From: Magnetospirillum sp. 64-120 | GTDB lineage: Bacteria > Pseudomonadota > Alphaproteobacteria > Rhodospirillales > Magnetospirillaceae | Length of the DNA: 64,000 bases | NCBI GenBank assembly: GCA_001898825.1 | Contig: MKVK01000011.1 | Coordinates: forward strand, 310,001-374,000 | Direction of reading: 5' to 3' | Shown: positions 53,537 to 61,551 of the stretch, piece after piece | Layout: the number at the start of each line of letters is the position of its first letter | Numbering within the stretch: the stretch's first letter is position 1 | Notes under the pieces: generated by a model | What the model saw: the letters and a program-made list of their open reading frames with translations, nothing else | The model's database searches: none | Told to the model about the DNA's origin: nothing | Made by a program: the position numbers and the translations under genes

Positions 53537-54044
53537 TGATGATCTTCCGGCTTACCGGACAATCGTCCCGATGAGCGCCGGGCAGAACACCGATACTCAT
53601 CAAGAACTCGCCCACCACTTCGCCCCCCATGAAACGGAAATGGGCCTTGAACAGCTTGACCCAGGCAGCCTTGTCGCGGGGATGGTGGGCCGTCAACCAT
53701 GCGGTGAACGAACCATGGTCGCGCCGCATCCCCTGCCAGCGCCGGGCATTTTCGATACAGGCTTCGATTTTCCGGCGGTTGCGGATGATGCCGGCGTCGG
53801 CCATCAGCCGTTCGATTTCGACGGGACCATAGGCGGCGACCTTGTCCACCTCGAAACCGTCGAAAGCCCGGAACAAGGCCGGGCGTTTCTTCAAGACGAT
53901 CAGCCACGACAGGCCAGCCTGGAAAACCTCCAGACACAGGCGCTCGAACAGAACGGCTTCGTCGGTGACCGGAAAGCCGTATTCATGGTCGTGGTAAGGG
54001 CCGTGGACGGGATGGCCGGGGGCGCTGTCGCAATATCCGCTCAT
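53508..54044 (-). CDS. tag: DNA-3-methyladenine glycosylase I
   Basis: A 178-residue HhH-superfamily glycosylase removing 3-methyladenine from DNA in base excision repair. The zinc snap is recognisable: C5 with His in YHDHEYG at the N-terminus, and H158/C162 (GAHRDDCP) at the C-terminus, with the 4-residue spacing of E. coli Tag. The catalytic acid is probably E39 in CLEVFQAGLSWLIVLKKR. Length is normal. It lies 25 bases after the methylmalonyl-CoA epimerase gene on the same strand; a hairpin follows. Confidence 0.92.
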   Translation of the reverse strand: MSGYCDSAPGHPVHGPYHDHEYGFPVTDEAVLFERLCLEVFQAGLSWLIVLKKRPALFRAFDGFEVDKVAAYGPVEIERLMADAGIIRNRRKIEACIENARRWQGMRRDHGSFTAWLTAHHPRDKAAWVKLFKAHFRFMGGEVVGEFLMSIGVLPGAHRDDCPVSRKIITMAPPWTKA

Positions 54045-54069
54045 GCCCCGGCCCTCCCCCCTGAATGTT

Positions 54070-54474
54070 TCAGGCCTGTTCCAGTTCCACCAAGGTTCCG
54101 CAGAAGTCCTTGGGGTGCAGGAACAGTACCGGCTTGTCGTGGGCGCCGATCTTGGGTTCGCCGTCGCCCAGGACGCGCGCGCCTTCGGCCTTCAGCTTGT
54201 CGCGCGCCGCCAGGATGTCTTCCACCTCATAGCAGATGTGATGGATGCCGCCGGTGGCGTTCTTTTCCAGGAAAGCGGCGATGGGCGACTTTTCCCCCAG
54301 GGGATGCAGCAATTCCACCTTGGTATTCGGCAGCTCGACGAAGACGACGGTCACGCCATGGGCCGGCTGCGGCACCGGAGCGGACACCTTGGCCCCCAAA
54401 GTGTCGCGATAAAGCTTGGTCGCGGCTTCGAGGTCGGGGACGGCGATGGCGACGTGATTCAATTTTCCGATCAT
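54070..54474 (-). CDS. mce: Methylmalonyl-CoA epimerase
   Basis: A 134-residue glyoxalase/VOC-fold enzyme interconverting (R)- and (S)-methylmalonyl-CoA in propionate metabolism. The start KLNHVAIAVPDLEAATKLYRD carries metal ligand H7. FVELPNTKVELLHPL has the Glu, GGIHHICYEV another His, and GTLVELEQA the last Glu. ATG 54474 is preferred, with GAGG 6 bases upstream; a longer in-frame extension is not conserved-looking. The mutase genes are not in the window. It is divergent from the penicillin-acylase gene. Confidence 0.93.
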   Translation of the reverse strand: MIGKLNHVAIAVPDLEAATKLYRDTLGAKVSAPVPQPAHGVTVVFVELPNTKVELLHPLGEKSPIAAFLEKNATGGIHHICYEVEDILAARDKLKAEGARVLGDGEPKIGAHDKPVLFLHPKDFCGTLVELEQA

Positions 54475-54627
54475 CTGATCCTCGGTGGATAGTGTGATGG
54501 GACCGCTATACCACAGCGGCTGCCTTGGAGGAAATGCGACTACGCTTGGCTTCATTACACTTGCGCGGGCGAAGGCTTCCAATTACCACTTGAGTCTTCC
54601 GCCCCACTCTTGCCACCGGAGCACCGC

Positions 54628-57009
54628 GTGCCCGAGTCGAATTCCGAAAACTTGCCGCCTCAGACCGAGGAAACTGTTTTTTTCGGCAAGCGGATGGGAA
54701 TGTGGGGTTGGATCTTCAACGTCGCCGGCCTGATCGCGCTGATGGGGTTCGCCACCGCCTTCCTGTGGGTGATGAGCTCGCTGCCCCGTGTCGAAGGCCG
54801 TATTCCCGCCCGGGGCATGGAATATGCCGGATCCATCACCCGCAACGAAGCGGGGGTGCCGTTCATCACCGCCCGTTCGGGTCACGACGCCTATTTCGCT
54901 ATCGGTTGGATCCACGCCCAGGACCGCCTGTGGCAAATGGAAGTTCAGCGTCGCGTCGGCGCCGGCCGGCTGGCCGAAATTGTCGGAGAGCCGGGGCTGA
55001 AAAGCGACCGCTTCATGCGCACGCTGGGGCTTTATCGTCTGGCGGAAGCGTCGTTCGACACCTTGGACGAATCGACCCAGAACGCCCTTTCCGCCTATGC
55101 CGAGGGGGTCAACGCCTGGATCGCCGACAACGCCCATCGCCTGCCGCCGGAATTCTTGATCCTGGGCCTGCGTCCAGAAACCTGGAAGCCGGCCGATTCC
55201 CTGGTCTGGGGACGCATGATGGCGCTGCGCCTGACTTCGGATTGGCGCGACGAGGCCTTGCGCGGGAAATTGGCGACCAAGCTTTCCGCCAAATATTTGG
55301 GCGAATTGTGGCCCGACACCAGTGGCGGTCTGACCACCCTGGCCGCTGCCGAGCCCATGCAGGCGGTGCTGGCGGCGCTGCCCGAGGAAGCGACGCCGCG
55401 GGACGCCTCGAACGTGGCGGTGCTTTCGGGCAAACGCAGCGCCAGCGGTGCGCCGCTTTTGGCCAACGACCCGCACCTGCCGTTTCAGATGCCCGGTCTG
55501 TGGTATCTGGCCTCGGTGGAAGCCCCGGGGCTGCGTCTGACCGGCGCCATGGTTCCCGGTATCCCCTTCCATCTGATCGGCCATAACGGCCGCATCGCCT
55601 GGGGCACCACCACCACCCACGCCGACACCGTCGACCTGTTCGTCGAACAGGTCGCCGCCGACGGCGGTTACCTGGTGGGCAAGACGTCCCGCCCCTTCAC
55701 CGAACGCCAGGAAACCATCCTGGTCAAGGACCGCGCCCCCGACGTGCTAACCGTGCGGGAAAGCCGGCACGGCCCCATCATTTCCGATCTGGTCGCCGGC
55801 CAGAAAGACAATCAGGTGGTGGCGCTGAAAAGCACGGCGCGGGAACCCGACGACCGCACTGCCCAAGCCCTGTACCGCCTGGGTCGCAGCGTCGACTGGC
55901 GCAGCTTCGTCGCCGCCTTGGCCGATTTCCACGCACCAGTGCAGAACTTCGCCTTTGCCGACACCACGGGGGCGATCGGTTTCATCACCGCCGGCCGGGT
56001 TCCCTTGCGCAGCGGCAAGGCCGACGGCGCCACCCCTGTCGCCGGCTGGACCGGGAACGGCGAATGGACCGGCTGGGTACCCTTCGCCAAGATGCCGCAG
56101 GCGGTCAACCCCAAGGCAGGGCTGATGGTCAACGCCAACAACCAAGTTGTCGGCAACCGTTACCCCTATCGCCTGACCCGCAGTTGGCACGAAGGATTTC
56201 GCGCCCGTCGTCTGCTGGATTTGCTGGAAGACCGCCACGACCTGACCGTCCAGGACATGCTGGCGATTCAGATGGACAAGCGATCGCTGGCAGCCGAGGA
56301 ATTCAAGGAATTGCTGGAAGCCCCCGAAGGGCTTTCCCCCAATGCCGCCAAGGCTGCCGCCATGATCCAGGCCTGGGACGGCAGCATGGACAAGGACCGG
56401 CCCGAGCCGCTGATCTACAATCTGTGGCTGGACAAGATTTGGCAGAACGTGGTCGCCGACGAAGTGGGTGACGATTTCCCCGCCATGCGCAAGGTTCGTC
56501 TGCGCGCCTTGGGCGACATGCTGGCCGGCAACCGGCATTGGTGCGACGACGTCGCCACTGACAAGGCCGAATCCTGTGAAGACATCATCGCCCGCTCGCT
56601 GGAATCCGCCCTTGCCGACCTGTCGGCACGCTTTCCCAAGAAAAGCTTGGACCAATTGCGCTGGGCCGATGTCCATCAGGCCCAGTTCAGCCATCCGATC
56701 CTCAGCCGGATTCCCCTGGCCAACCACCTTAGCGACAGCATGTTCCCCACCGACGGCGACGATTACACCGTCAGCCGCGGTTCCTTCGTCCCCGGTGATT
56801 TCACCCATGTCCATGGAGCCGGGTTGCGCGTGGTTTTCGACCTGTCCGACCTGGAGAAAAGCCGCTTCATCATCGCAGGCGGCCAGTCGGGCAACCCGCT
56901 TTCACGGCATTATGACGACATGATGCCGGCTTGGCTGGATAACCGGGCTCTTCTGCTGATCAAACCGGCCGAGGGCGCCGCGTCCATTTCGCTGGAACCC
57001 GGATACTGA
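54628..57009 (+). CDS. Penicillin acylase family protein (Ntn hydrolase precursor)
   Basis: A 793-residue protein. A membrane anchor lies at about residues 30-53 (WIFNVAGLIALMGFATAFLWV), then the alpha chain with NEAGVPFITARSGHDAYFAIGW and HAQDRLWQMEVQRRV. The presumed autocleavage site and nucleophile Ser is in DASNVAVLSGKRSASG, followed by LLANDPHLPFQMPGLWY and GHNGRIAWGTTTTHADTVDLF. In most relatives the Ser is followed by N-N-W; here S-N-V-A replaces it. The beta chain ends in VSRGSFVPGDFTHVHGAGLRVVFDL-like sequence. GTG 54628 is the start, with GGAG 6 bases upstream. Substrate could be acyl-homoserine lactones or other amides. Confidence 0.85.
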   Translation: MPESNSENLPPQTEETVFFGKRMGMWGWIFNVAGLIALMGFATAFLWVMSSLPRVEGRIPARGMEYAGSITRNEAGVPFITARSGHDAYFAIGWIHAQDRLWQMEVQRRVGAGRLAEIVGEPGLKSDRFMRTLGLYRLAEASFDTLDESTQNALSAYAEGVNAWIADNAHRLPPEFLILGLRPETWKPADSLVWGRMMALRLTSDWRDEALRGKLATKLSAKYLGELWPDTSGGLTTLAAAEPMQAVLAALPEEATPRDASNVAVLSGKRSASGAPLLANDPHLPFQMPGLWYLASVEAPGLRLTGAMVPGIPFHLIGHNGRIAWGTTTTHADTVDLFVEQVAADGGYLVGKTSRPFTERQETILVKDRAPDVLTVRESRHGPIISDLVAGQKDNQVVALKSTAREPDDRTAQALYRLGRSVDWRSFVAALADFHAPVQNFAFADTTGAIGFITAGRVPLRSGKADGATPVAGWTGNGEWTGWVPFAKMPQAVNPKAGLMVNANNQVVGNRYPYRLTRSWHEGFRARRLLDLLEDRHDLTVQDMLAIQMDKRSLAAEEFKELLEAPEGLSPNAAKAAAMIQAWDGSMDKDRPEPLIYNLWLDKIWQNVVADEVGDDFPAMRKVRLRALGDMLAGNRHWCDDVATDKAESCEDIIARSLESALADLSARFPKKSLDQLRWADVHQAQFSHPILSRIPLANHLSDSMFPTDGDDYTVSRGSFVPGDFTHVHGAGLRVVFDLSDLEKSRFIIAGGQSGNPLSRHYDDMMPAWLDNRALLLIKPAEGAASISLEPGY

Positions 57010-57037
57010 AAAGGCGCCGCATCGAAGCGGCGCCTTT
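57010..57037. terminator. Bidirectional terminator between penicillin acylase and flavin reductase genes
   Basis: AAAGGCGCCGC (57010-57020) and GCGGCGCCTTT (57027-57037) form a perfect 11-base stem with a 6-base loop, sitting between two convergent genes. Short A/T ends on both sides allow function in either direction. Confidence 0.8.
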
Positions 57038-57060
57038 CAAACAAGGGGAAACGGCGGCGC

Positions 57061-57549
57061 CTACAAGCTGCCGCCGTTGTCCATATAAGCCCCGCGGAAA
57101 TAGACCAGCGGCGCGCCGCCTTCCTGGTAATGGATGGTCTCGACCTCGCCGATGAAGATGACATGGTCGCCACCGTCAACCGTGTTGACAAGCTTGCATT
57201 CCAGATTGGCGATGCACCCCGACAGGACAGGCACGCCCCCCGCCCCGGCTTCACTGGCGACACCGGACCACTTGTCCTCGGCCCGGCCGGCGAAACGGAT
57301 GGACAGGTCGCGCTGGTTTTCCGCCAGAACGTTGATGACGAAACGGCCGCTGTTTTTATAAACGGGCAGGCTGGACGTCTTGTTGCCCAGGCAAAACAGC
57401 ACCAGCGGCGGTTCCAGCGACAAGGATGAAAAGGCGCTGACCGTAACGCCAACCGGGCTGTTGTCGTCAGGGTTGACCGAGGTGACGACGGTGACGCCAG
57501 TGGCGAAACACCCCAGGGCCTTACGGAAGGAACGCGAATCGACAGTCAT
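57061..57549 (-). CDS. Flavin reductase-like, FMN-binding protein
   Basis: A 162-residue flavin reductase domain protein of the HpaC/split-barrel type. It starts TVDSRSFRKALGCFATGVTVVTS, then PVGVTVSAFSSLSLEPPLVLFCLGNKTSS, INVLAENQRDLSIRFAG and DHVIFIGEVETI: all family blocks. Such enzymes supply reduced FMN to a monooxygenase; the partner oxygenase is not adjacent. ATG 57549 is chosen from the conserved start; AGCAGG is 10 bases upstream. It is divergent from motA over a 220-base spacer. Confidence 0.88.
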   Translation of the reverse strand: MTVDSRSFRKALGCFATGVTVVTSVNPDDNSPVGVTVSAFSSLSLEPPLVLFCLGNKTSSLPVYKNSGRFVINVLAENQRDLSIRFAGRAEDKWSGVASEAGAGGVPVLSGCIANLECKLVNTVDGGDHVIFIGEVETIHYQEGGAPLVYFRGAYMDNGGSL

Positions 57550-57677
57550 TGAAACAAGCCTGCTCTTGATGATGACGGATAATGACATTACTTGGGGCGA
57601 TGCCACCAGGTCAAATGGCGGCTGAAGGAAACCGCCCAAAGCCTGTCCGCATCAGGTTTTTTTCGCAGAAATCGAAG

Positions 57678-57708
57678 TTGACTCGCGACACGGGAGGGGA
57701 AATATAGC
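57678..57708 (+). promoter_or_regulatory. Sigma-70-like promoter candidate for motA
   Basis: TTGACT (57678-57683) is followed after 17 bases by AATATA (57701-57706), or after 19 by TATAGC (57703-57708). The spacer 57550-57769 holds no gene. Distance to the ATG at 57770 would leave a leader of roughly 55 bases. Confidence 0.4.
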
Positions 57709-57769
57709 ATTCTCCGAGACGGTCATAATGGCCATGTGGTGTCCCGAAGGGCCGCAGCAGGGGAAGTGA

Positions 57770-58630
57770 ATGTTCGCGATCATCGGCATTGTGGTGACGA
57801 TTGCATGCGTGATTGGCGGCTATGCCGCTTCAGGCGGTCATCTTGACGTGCTGTGGCAACCCTTCGAATTTATCATCATTTTGGGTGCCGCCTTCGGATC
57901 GATGTTATTGGGTAACCCAAAAGACATCATCATGGGCGTCTTCAAAAAATTCGGCATGATCTTCAAGGGGCCACACTACAAAAAAGACGCTTATGTCGAA
58001 ATGCTTTCCATGCTGTACGCGGTGTTCAAGCTAGCCAAGACCAAGGGTGACTTGGCGCTGGAAAGCCATGTGGAAAAACCCGACGAAAGCCCGCTGTTCC
58101 AGAAGTTCCCCGGCTTTTCCAGCGACCACCACACGCGGACGTTCCTTTGCGACTATCTGCGACTGCTGACTTTGGGCACCTCCAACGCCCACGAGCTGGA
58201 ATCGATCATCGACGGCGAACTGGAAGCCCACCACAAGCATTATCACGAGATTTCCCACGCGGTTAACCTGGCCGCCGACGCCATGCCCGCCCTGGGTATC
58301 GTCGCCGCCGTGCTGGGCGTCATCCACACCATGGGCTCGATCACCGAACCACCGGAAGTGCTGGGCCACCTGATCGGCGCCGCGCTGGTCGGCACCTTCA
58401 CCGGCGTGCTGGTCTCCTATGCCTTCGTCGCCCCCTTCGCCCGCAACATGCAGATGTGCTTCGATTCGGATCACTATTATCTGGTGGCCATCAAGTCGGG
58501 CCTTTTGGCCCACATGCAGGGCTACGCACCGCAGGTTTCCATCGAATTCGCCCGCAAGATCCTGCCCGACGCCCTGCGCCCCACCTTCCAGGAACTGGAA
58601 GAGGTGGTCACCAACCTGCCGCCAGACTGA
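57770..58630 (+). CDS. motA: Flagellar motor protein MotA (proton type)
   Basis: A 286-residue stator subunit with four membrane helices (about 3-20, 30-50, 170-192, 205-225). Helix 3 has AADAMPALGIVAAVLGVIHTMG with the conserved proline, and helix 4 LIGAALVGTFTGVLVSYAFVAPFA. The cytoplasmic loop includes the conserved charged stretch around FLCDYLRLLTLG. It forms the proton channel with motB, 16 bases downstream. The N-terminus MFAIIGIVVTIACVIGGYAASGGH matches classical MotA. This is distinct from the PomA-like protein encoded at 35741-36541. Confidence 0.93.
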   Translation: MFAIIGIVVTIACVIGGYAASGGHLDVLWQPFEFIIILGAAFGSMLLGNPKDIIMGVFKKFGMIFKGPHYKKDAYVEMLSMLYAVFKLAKTKGDLALESHVEKPDESPLFQKFPGFSSDHHTRTFLCDYLRLLTLGTSNAHELESIIDGELEAHHKHYHEISHAVNLAADAMPALGIVAAVLGVIHTMGSITEPPEVLGHLIGAALVGTFTGVLVSYAFVAPFARNMQMCFDSDHYYLVAIKSGLLAHMQGYAPQVSIEFARKILPDALRPTFQELEEVVTNLPPD

Positions 58631-58646
58631 TTAAGGCGTAACGCAC

Positions 58647-59570
58647 ATGGCCGAAGGCCAGCAGATCATCATCAAACGGGTCAAGAAGGTTGCCGGCGGC
58701 GCCCATGGCGGCGCCTGGAAAGTGGCCTATGCCGACTTCGTGACCGCCATGATGGCCTTTTTCCTGTTGCTGTGGCTGCTGAACGCGGTGACCGAGGAAC
58801 AGCTGACCGGCATTTCCAACTATTTCGCCCCCTCCATGGCCTCGAAAAGCGCGTCGGGGGCCGGGGGCATCCTGGGGGGACAGGTCATCGGCCAGGGGGC
58901 ACAGGTGTCCATGACCTCGTCACCCAGTCTGGTTCAGCATCTGCCGCCGTCTTCCATCGGACCGGGGGGCGAGGATTTGACCTCGGCCGCCACCGAACCC
59001 ATGGAAGGCATGAGCGAGGAAGAGTTCAAGGAGAAGATGGCCGAACGCGAACAGCAGAAATTCGACAAGGCCAAGGACGTGCTGGAAAACGCCGTCAAGG
59101 GAATCCCCGAACTGCAGAAATACGAAGGCTCGTTCCTGGTGGACAACACGCCGGAAGGCCTGCGGATCCAGATCACCGACCAGGAAGGCCTGGCCATGTT
59201 CCCGTCGGGAAGTTCGGCCATGTTCGGCCACACCAGGGCATTGCTGGATCTGGTGTCGCGCATCGTCAACCAGATGCCCAACAAGATCAGCATCACCGGC
59301 TATACCGATGCCATCCCCTTCCGCGATCCGTCCGGCTACACCAATTGGGAATTGTCCGCCGACCGCGCCCTGGCCAGTCGCCGTGCGCTTTTGATGTCGG
59401 GCGTCCCCGAAGACCGCATCGACCGCGTGGTCGGCCGCGCCTCGGCCGATCCGTTGGTCAAGGACGACCCGAAATCGCCGCGCAACCGCCGTATCAGCAT
59501 CATTTTGCTGCGCGAGAACGATACGACGGAACCGCCGCAAACTCCGGTCTCTCCAGCCACCAAGCCCTAG
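58647..59570 (+). CDS. motB: Flagellar motor protein MotB (proton type)
   Basis: A 307-residue stator subunit. GGAWKVAYADFVTAMMAFFLLL contains the essential proton-binding Asp30 in the classical AYADFVTAMMAFF context of MotB. A plug/linker with a Gly/Ser-rich part (ASKSASGAGGILGGQ) follows, then an OmpA-like domain at about 160-290: ISITGYTDAIPF, NWELSADRALASRRALLMSG and RNRRISIILL. It anchors the stator to peptidoglycan. It is cotranscribed with motA; the RDD gene starts 53 bases later. Confidence 0.94.
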   Translation: MAEGQQIIIKRVKKVAGGAHGGAWKVAYADFVTAMMAFFLLLWLLNAVTEEQLTGISNYFAPSMASKSASGAGGILGGQVIGQGAQVSMTSSPSLVQHLPPSSIGPGGEDLTSAATEPMEGMSEEEFKEKMAEREQQKFDKAKDVLENAVKGIPELQKYEGSFLVDNTPEGLRIQITDQEGLAMFPSGSSAMFGHTRALLDLVSRIVNQMPNKISITGYTDAIPFRDPSGYTNWELSADRALASRRALLMSGVPEDRIDRVVGRASADPLVKDDPKSPRNRRISIILLRENDTTEPPQTPVSPATKP

Positions 59571-59623
59571 AAACCACAGCGGCGACAACCTAAATTGGGT
59601 ACTGAACCTTAGGAGTTCCCAAT

Positions 59624-60100
59624 GTGAATGGTTCGGTCACCATCATCCCGCCGCCATCGGCTTGCGACGACCCGTCCGCCTATGAAGGCACCACCAGCAA
59701 GCGCGTCTTCGCTTATTTGATCGACGCCATCCTCGTGTTCACGGTCGCAGGCGCCGTGTGGCTGGGCATGGGGATCGTCGGCCTGGCCACTTTCGGGCTG
59801 CTGCTGCCGCTGCAACCCCTGGCGGTTGCCTTGGTTCCGCTGGTCTATCACGTGGGCCTGATCGCCTCGCCGCGTGCGGCCACCTTGGGCATGCGGCTGT
59901 TCGGCATACGCGTCACCGATGCCATGACCGGCGCGCCGCCCAGCCTGACCCAAGTCATCATCCAGATCGTCGCCTTTTATGGTTCGGTGGCGCTGACCGC
60001 ATGGTTGATCCTGATCTTCGCCCTGTTCAATTCCCGGCGCCGTACGCTTCATGACATCCTGGCCGGAACAGTGGTGATCAATTCGGAAAAGCGACTATAA
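59624..60100 (+). CDS. RDD family membrane protein
   Basis: A 158-residue RDD-domain protein with three membrane helices. It opens KRVFAYLIDAILVFTVAGAVWLG, where the R-x4-D spacing gives the domain name, has ATLGMRLFGIRVTDAMTG as the second conserved element, and ends RRTLHDILAGTVVI. Function is unknown, possibly small-solute transport. The start is GTG 59624 with AGGAG 8 bases upstream; the ATG at 59622 runs into a stop. It precedes bpt by 25 bases and could be cotranscribed with it. Confidence 0.85.
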   Translation: MNGSVTIIPPPSACDDPSAYEGTTSKRVFAYLIDAILVFTVAGAVWLGMGIVGLATFGLLLPLQPLAVALVPLVYHVGLIASPRAATLGMRLFGIRVTDAMTGAPPSLTQVIIQIVAFYGSVALTAWLILIFALFNSRRRTLHDILAGTVVINSEKRL

Positions 60101-60125
60101 TGACGTCGCTTTGGGCCTGAGATGG

Positions 60126-60857
60126 ATGGCGATGGACCATATCCCGCTGAAACGTCCGCATTTCTTTTTCACCACGGCGGCATTGCCCTGCCCTTACCTG
60201 CCGGGCCGCCTGGAACGCAAGATCGTCACCGAATTGAACGGCCCCGATTCGGAAACCCTGCATGAAGCCCTGTCGCGCGCGGGTTTCCGTCGTTCCCATT
60301 CCATCGCCTATACCCCGGCCTGCCCCGGCTGTCAGGCCTGTGTTCCGGTTCGCATCGTCGTCGACAAATTCCATCCCGACCGCACCATGCGCAAAATCAG
60401 CCGGCACAATGCCGGCCTGACCGCCCGAGTCGTCCCGGCCCGCGCCACGGCGGAACAATACAAGCTGTTTTCCCGTTACCAGGAATCACGCCACAATGGC
60501 GGCGACATGGCGCTGATGGGGTTTTACGACTATCGGTCCATGGTCGAAGACAGCCCCATCGACACCTTCCTGCTGGAATTCCGCCAAGCCGACGACACCT
60601 TGGTGGCGGTATGCCTGACCGACCGCATGGGCGACGGCCTGTCTGCGGTCTACAGCTTCTACGAACCGGACATGCCGTCGGCATCCTTGGGCACCTATGT
60701 GGTGCTGTGGCTGATCGACGAAGCGATCAAGCAAAACCTGCCTTTCGTCTATTTGGGCTATTGGATTCCGGAAAGCCGCAAGATGGCCTATAAAACCCGG
60801 TTTCAGCCCCTGGAGGCCTTCGGCCCCGACGGCTGGCAGCCCCAAAGCGGCCATTAA
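60126..60857 (+). CDS. bpt: Aspartate/glutamate leucyltransferase
   Basis: A 243-residue enzyme adding leucine from Leu-tRNA to N-terminal Asp or Glu, marking proteins for ClpSAP degradation (bacterial N-degron pathway). Family features are PCPYLPGRLERKIVTEL, YTPACPGCQACVPVRIVVD, FSRYQESRHNGGDMALMGFYDY and FVYLGYWIPESRKMAYKTRFQPLE. Starts at 60126 or 60132 are both possible; a TTG at 60111 is less likely. It is known elsewhere as Ate-like. The upstream RDD gene is close; the TRAP genes follow after 139 bases. Confidence 0.92.
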   Translation: MAMDHIPLKRPHFFFTTAALPCPYLPGRLERKIVTELNGPDSETLHEALSRAGFRRSHSIAYTPACPGCQACVPVRIVVDKFHPDRTMRKISRHNAGLTARVVPARATAEQYKLFSRYQESRHNGGDMALMGFYDYRSMVEDSPIDTFLLEFRQADDTLVAVCLTDRMGDGLSAVYSFYEPDMPSASLGTYVVLWLIDEAIKQNLPFVYLGYWIPESRKMAYKTRFQPLEAFGPDGWQPQSGH

Positions 60858-60932
60858 GGCCGGATTTCGCCCCCCCCAGACCAGGGGCATATTACGGAAA
60901 ACCGAAATACAATCAGCATCTGGCCTTCGTAT

Positions 60933-60945
60933 TGACACCATGTCA
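60933..60945. promoter_or_regulatory. Palindrome TGACA-N3-TGTCA upstream of the TRAP genes
   Basis: A perfect 5-base inverted repeat with a 3-base centre, 52 bases before the dctQ-like start; it also overlaps a TTGACA (60932-60937) that could be a -35 element. No good -10 is seen at 17 bases, so activator or repressor binding is a guess. Confidence 0.35.
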
Positions 60946-60996
60946 TAGTGCCCCCGCGCCAAGAGGTAATACCGGTACAGGTTCTAGGGAGGTTAC

Positions 60997-61551
60997 ATGA
61001 CGCTGCTGCTGCAACTCAGCGGCCTGATCGACCGTCTAAATACGATGGTCGGAAAGGCGGTATATTGGTTGATCTTGCTTGCCGTGCTGGTCAGCGCCGG
61101 CAACGCAGTCGTGCGCTATGCATTGAACATGAGTTCCAATGCGTGGCTCGAAATCCAGTGGTACTTGTTCTCGGCAGTGTTCCTGCTGAGTGCCGGCTAT
61201 ACCCTGCTGCGCAACGAACACATCCGTATCGACGTGCTGACAGCCGGGCTGAGCCAACGGGCCCATGCCCTGATCGACATCCTGGGGTGCGTTTTCTTCC
61301 TGTTCCCCATGGCCATCATGATCATGTGGCTGTCGATCCCCATCTTCGTCGACTCCTTCGTCACCGGCGAGTTGTCCAGTGACGCCGGCGGCCTGATCCG
61401 CTGGCCGGCCAAAATCCTGATTCCGGTGGGCTTCGCCTTGCTGATCTTGCAGGGCCTGTCCGAGACCATCAAGCGCCTGGCCTTCCTGGCCGGCAAGATC
61501 GACCATTACGGCGCCCCGTCCGCCGGCCATCACGGGGGTGCCACGGAATGA
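60997..61551 (+). CDS. TRAP transporter small permease (DctQ-like)
   Basis: A 184-residue protein with four membrane helices, the small subunit of a sodium-coupled TRAP transporter. Family marks are SAGNAVVRYALNMSSNAWLEIQWYLF and GYTLLRNEHIRIDVL. Its C-terminal tail is hydrophilic. An excellent ribosome site, AGGGAGG, lies 5 bases before the ATG. The stop overlaps the start of the large permease gene by 4 bases. The DctP-type periplasmic binding protein gene is not adjacent. Confidence 0.9.
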   Translation: MTLLLQLSGLIDRLNTMVGKAVYWLILLAVLVSAGNAVVRYALNMSSNAWLEIQWYLFSAVFLLSAGYTLLRNEHIRIDVLTAGLSQRAHALIDILGCVFFLFPMAIMIMWLSIPIFVDSFVTGELSSDAGGLIRWPAKILIPVGFALLILQGLSETIKRLAFLAGKIDHYGAPSAGHHGGATE

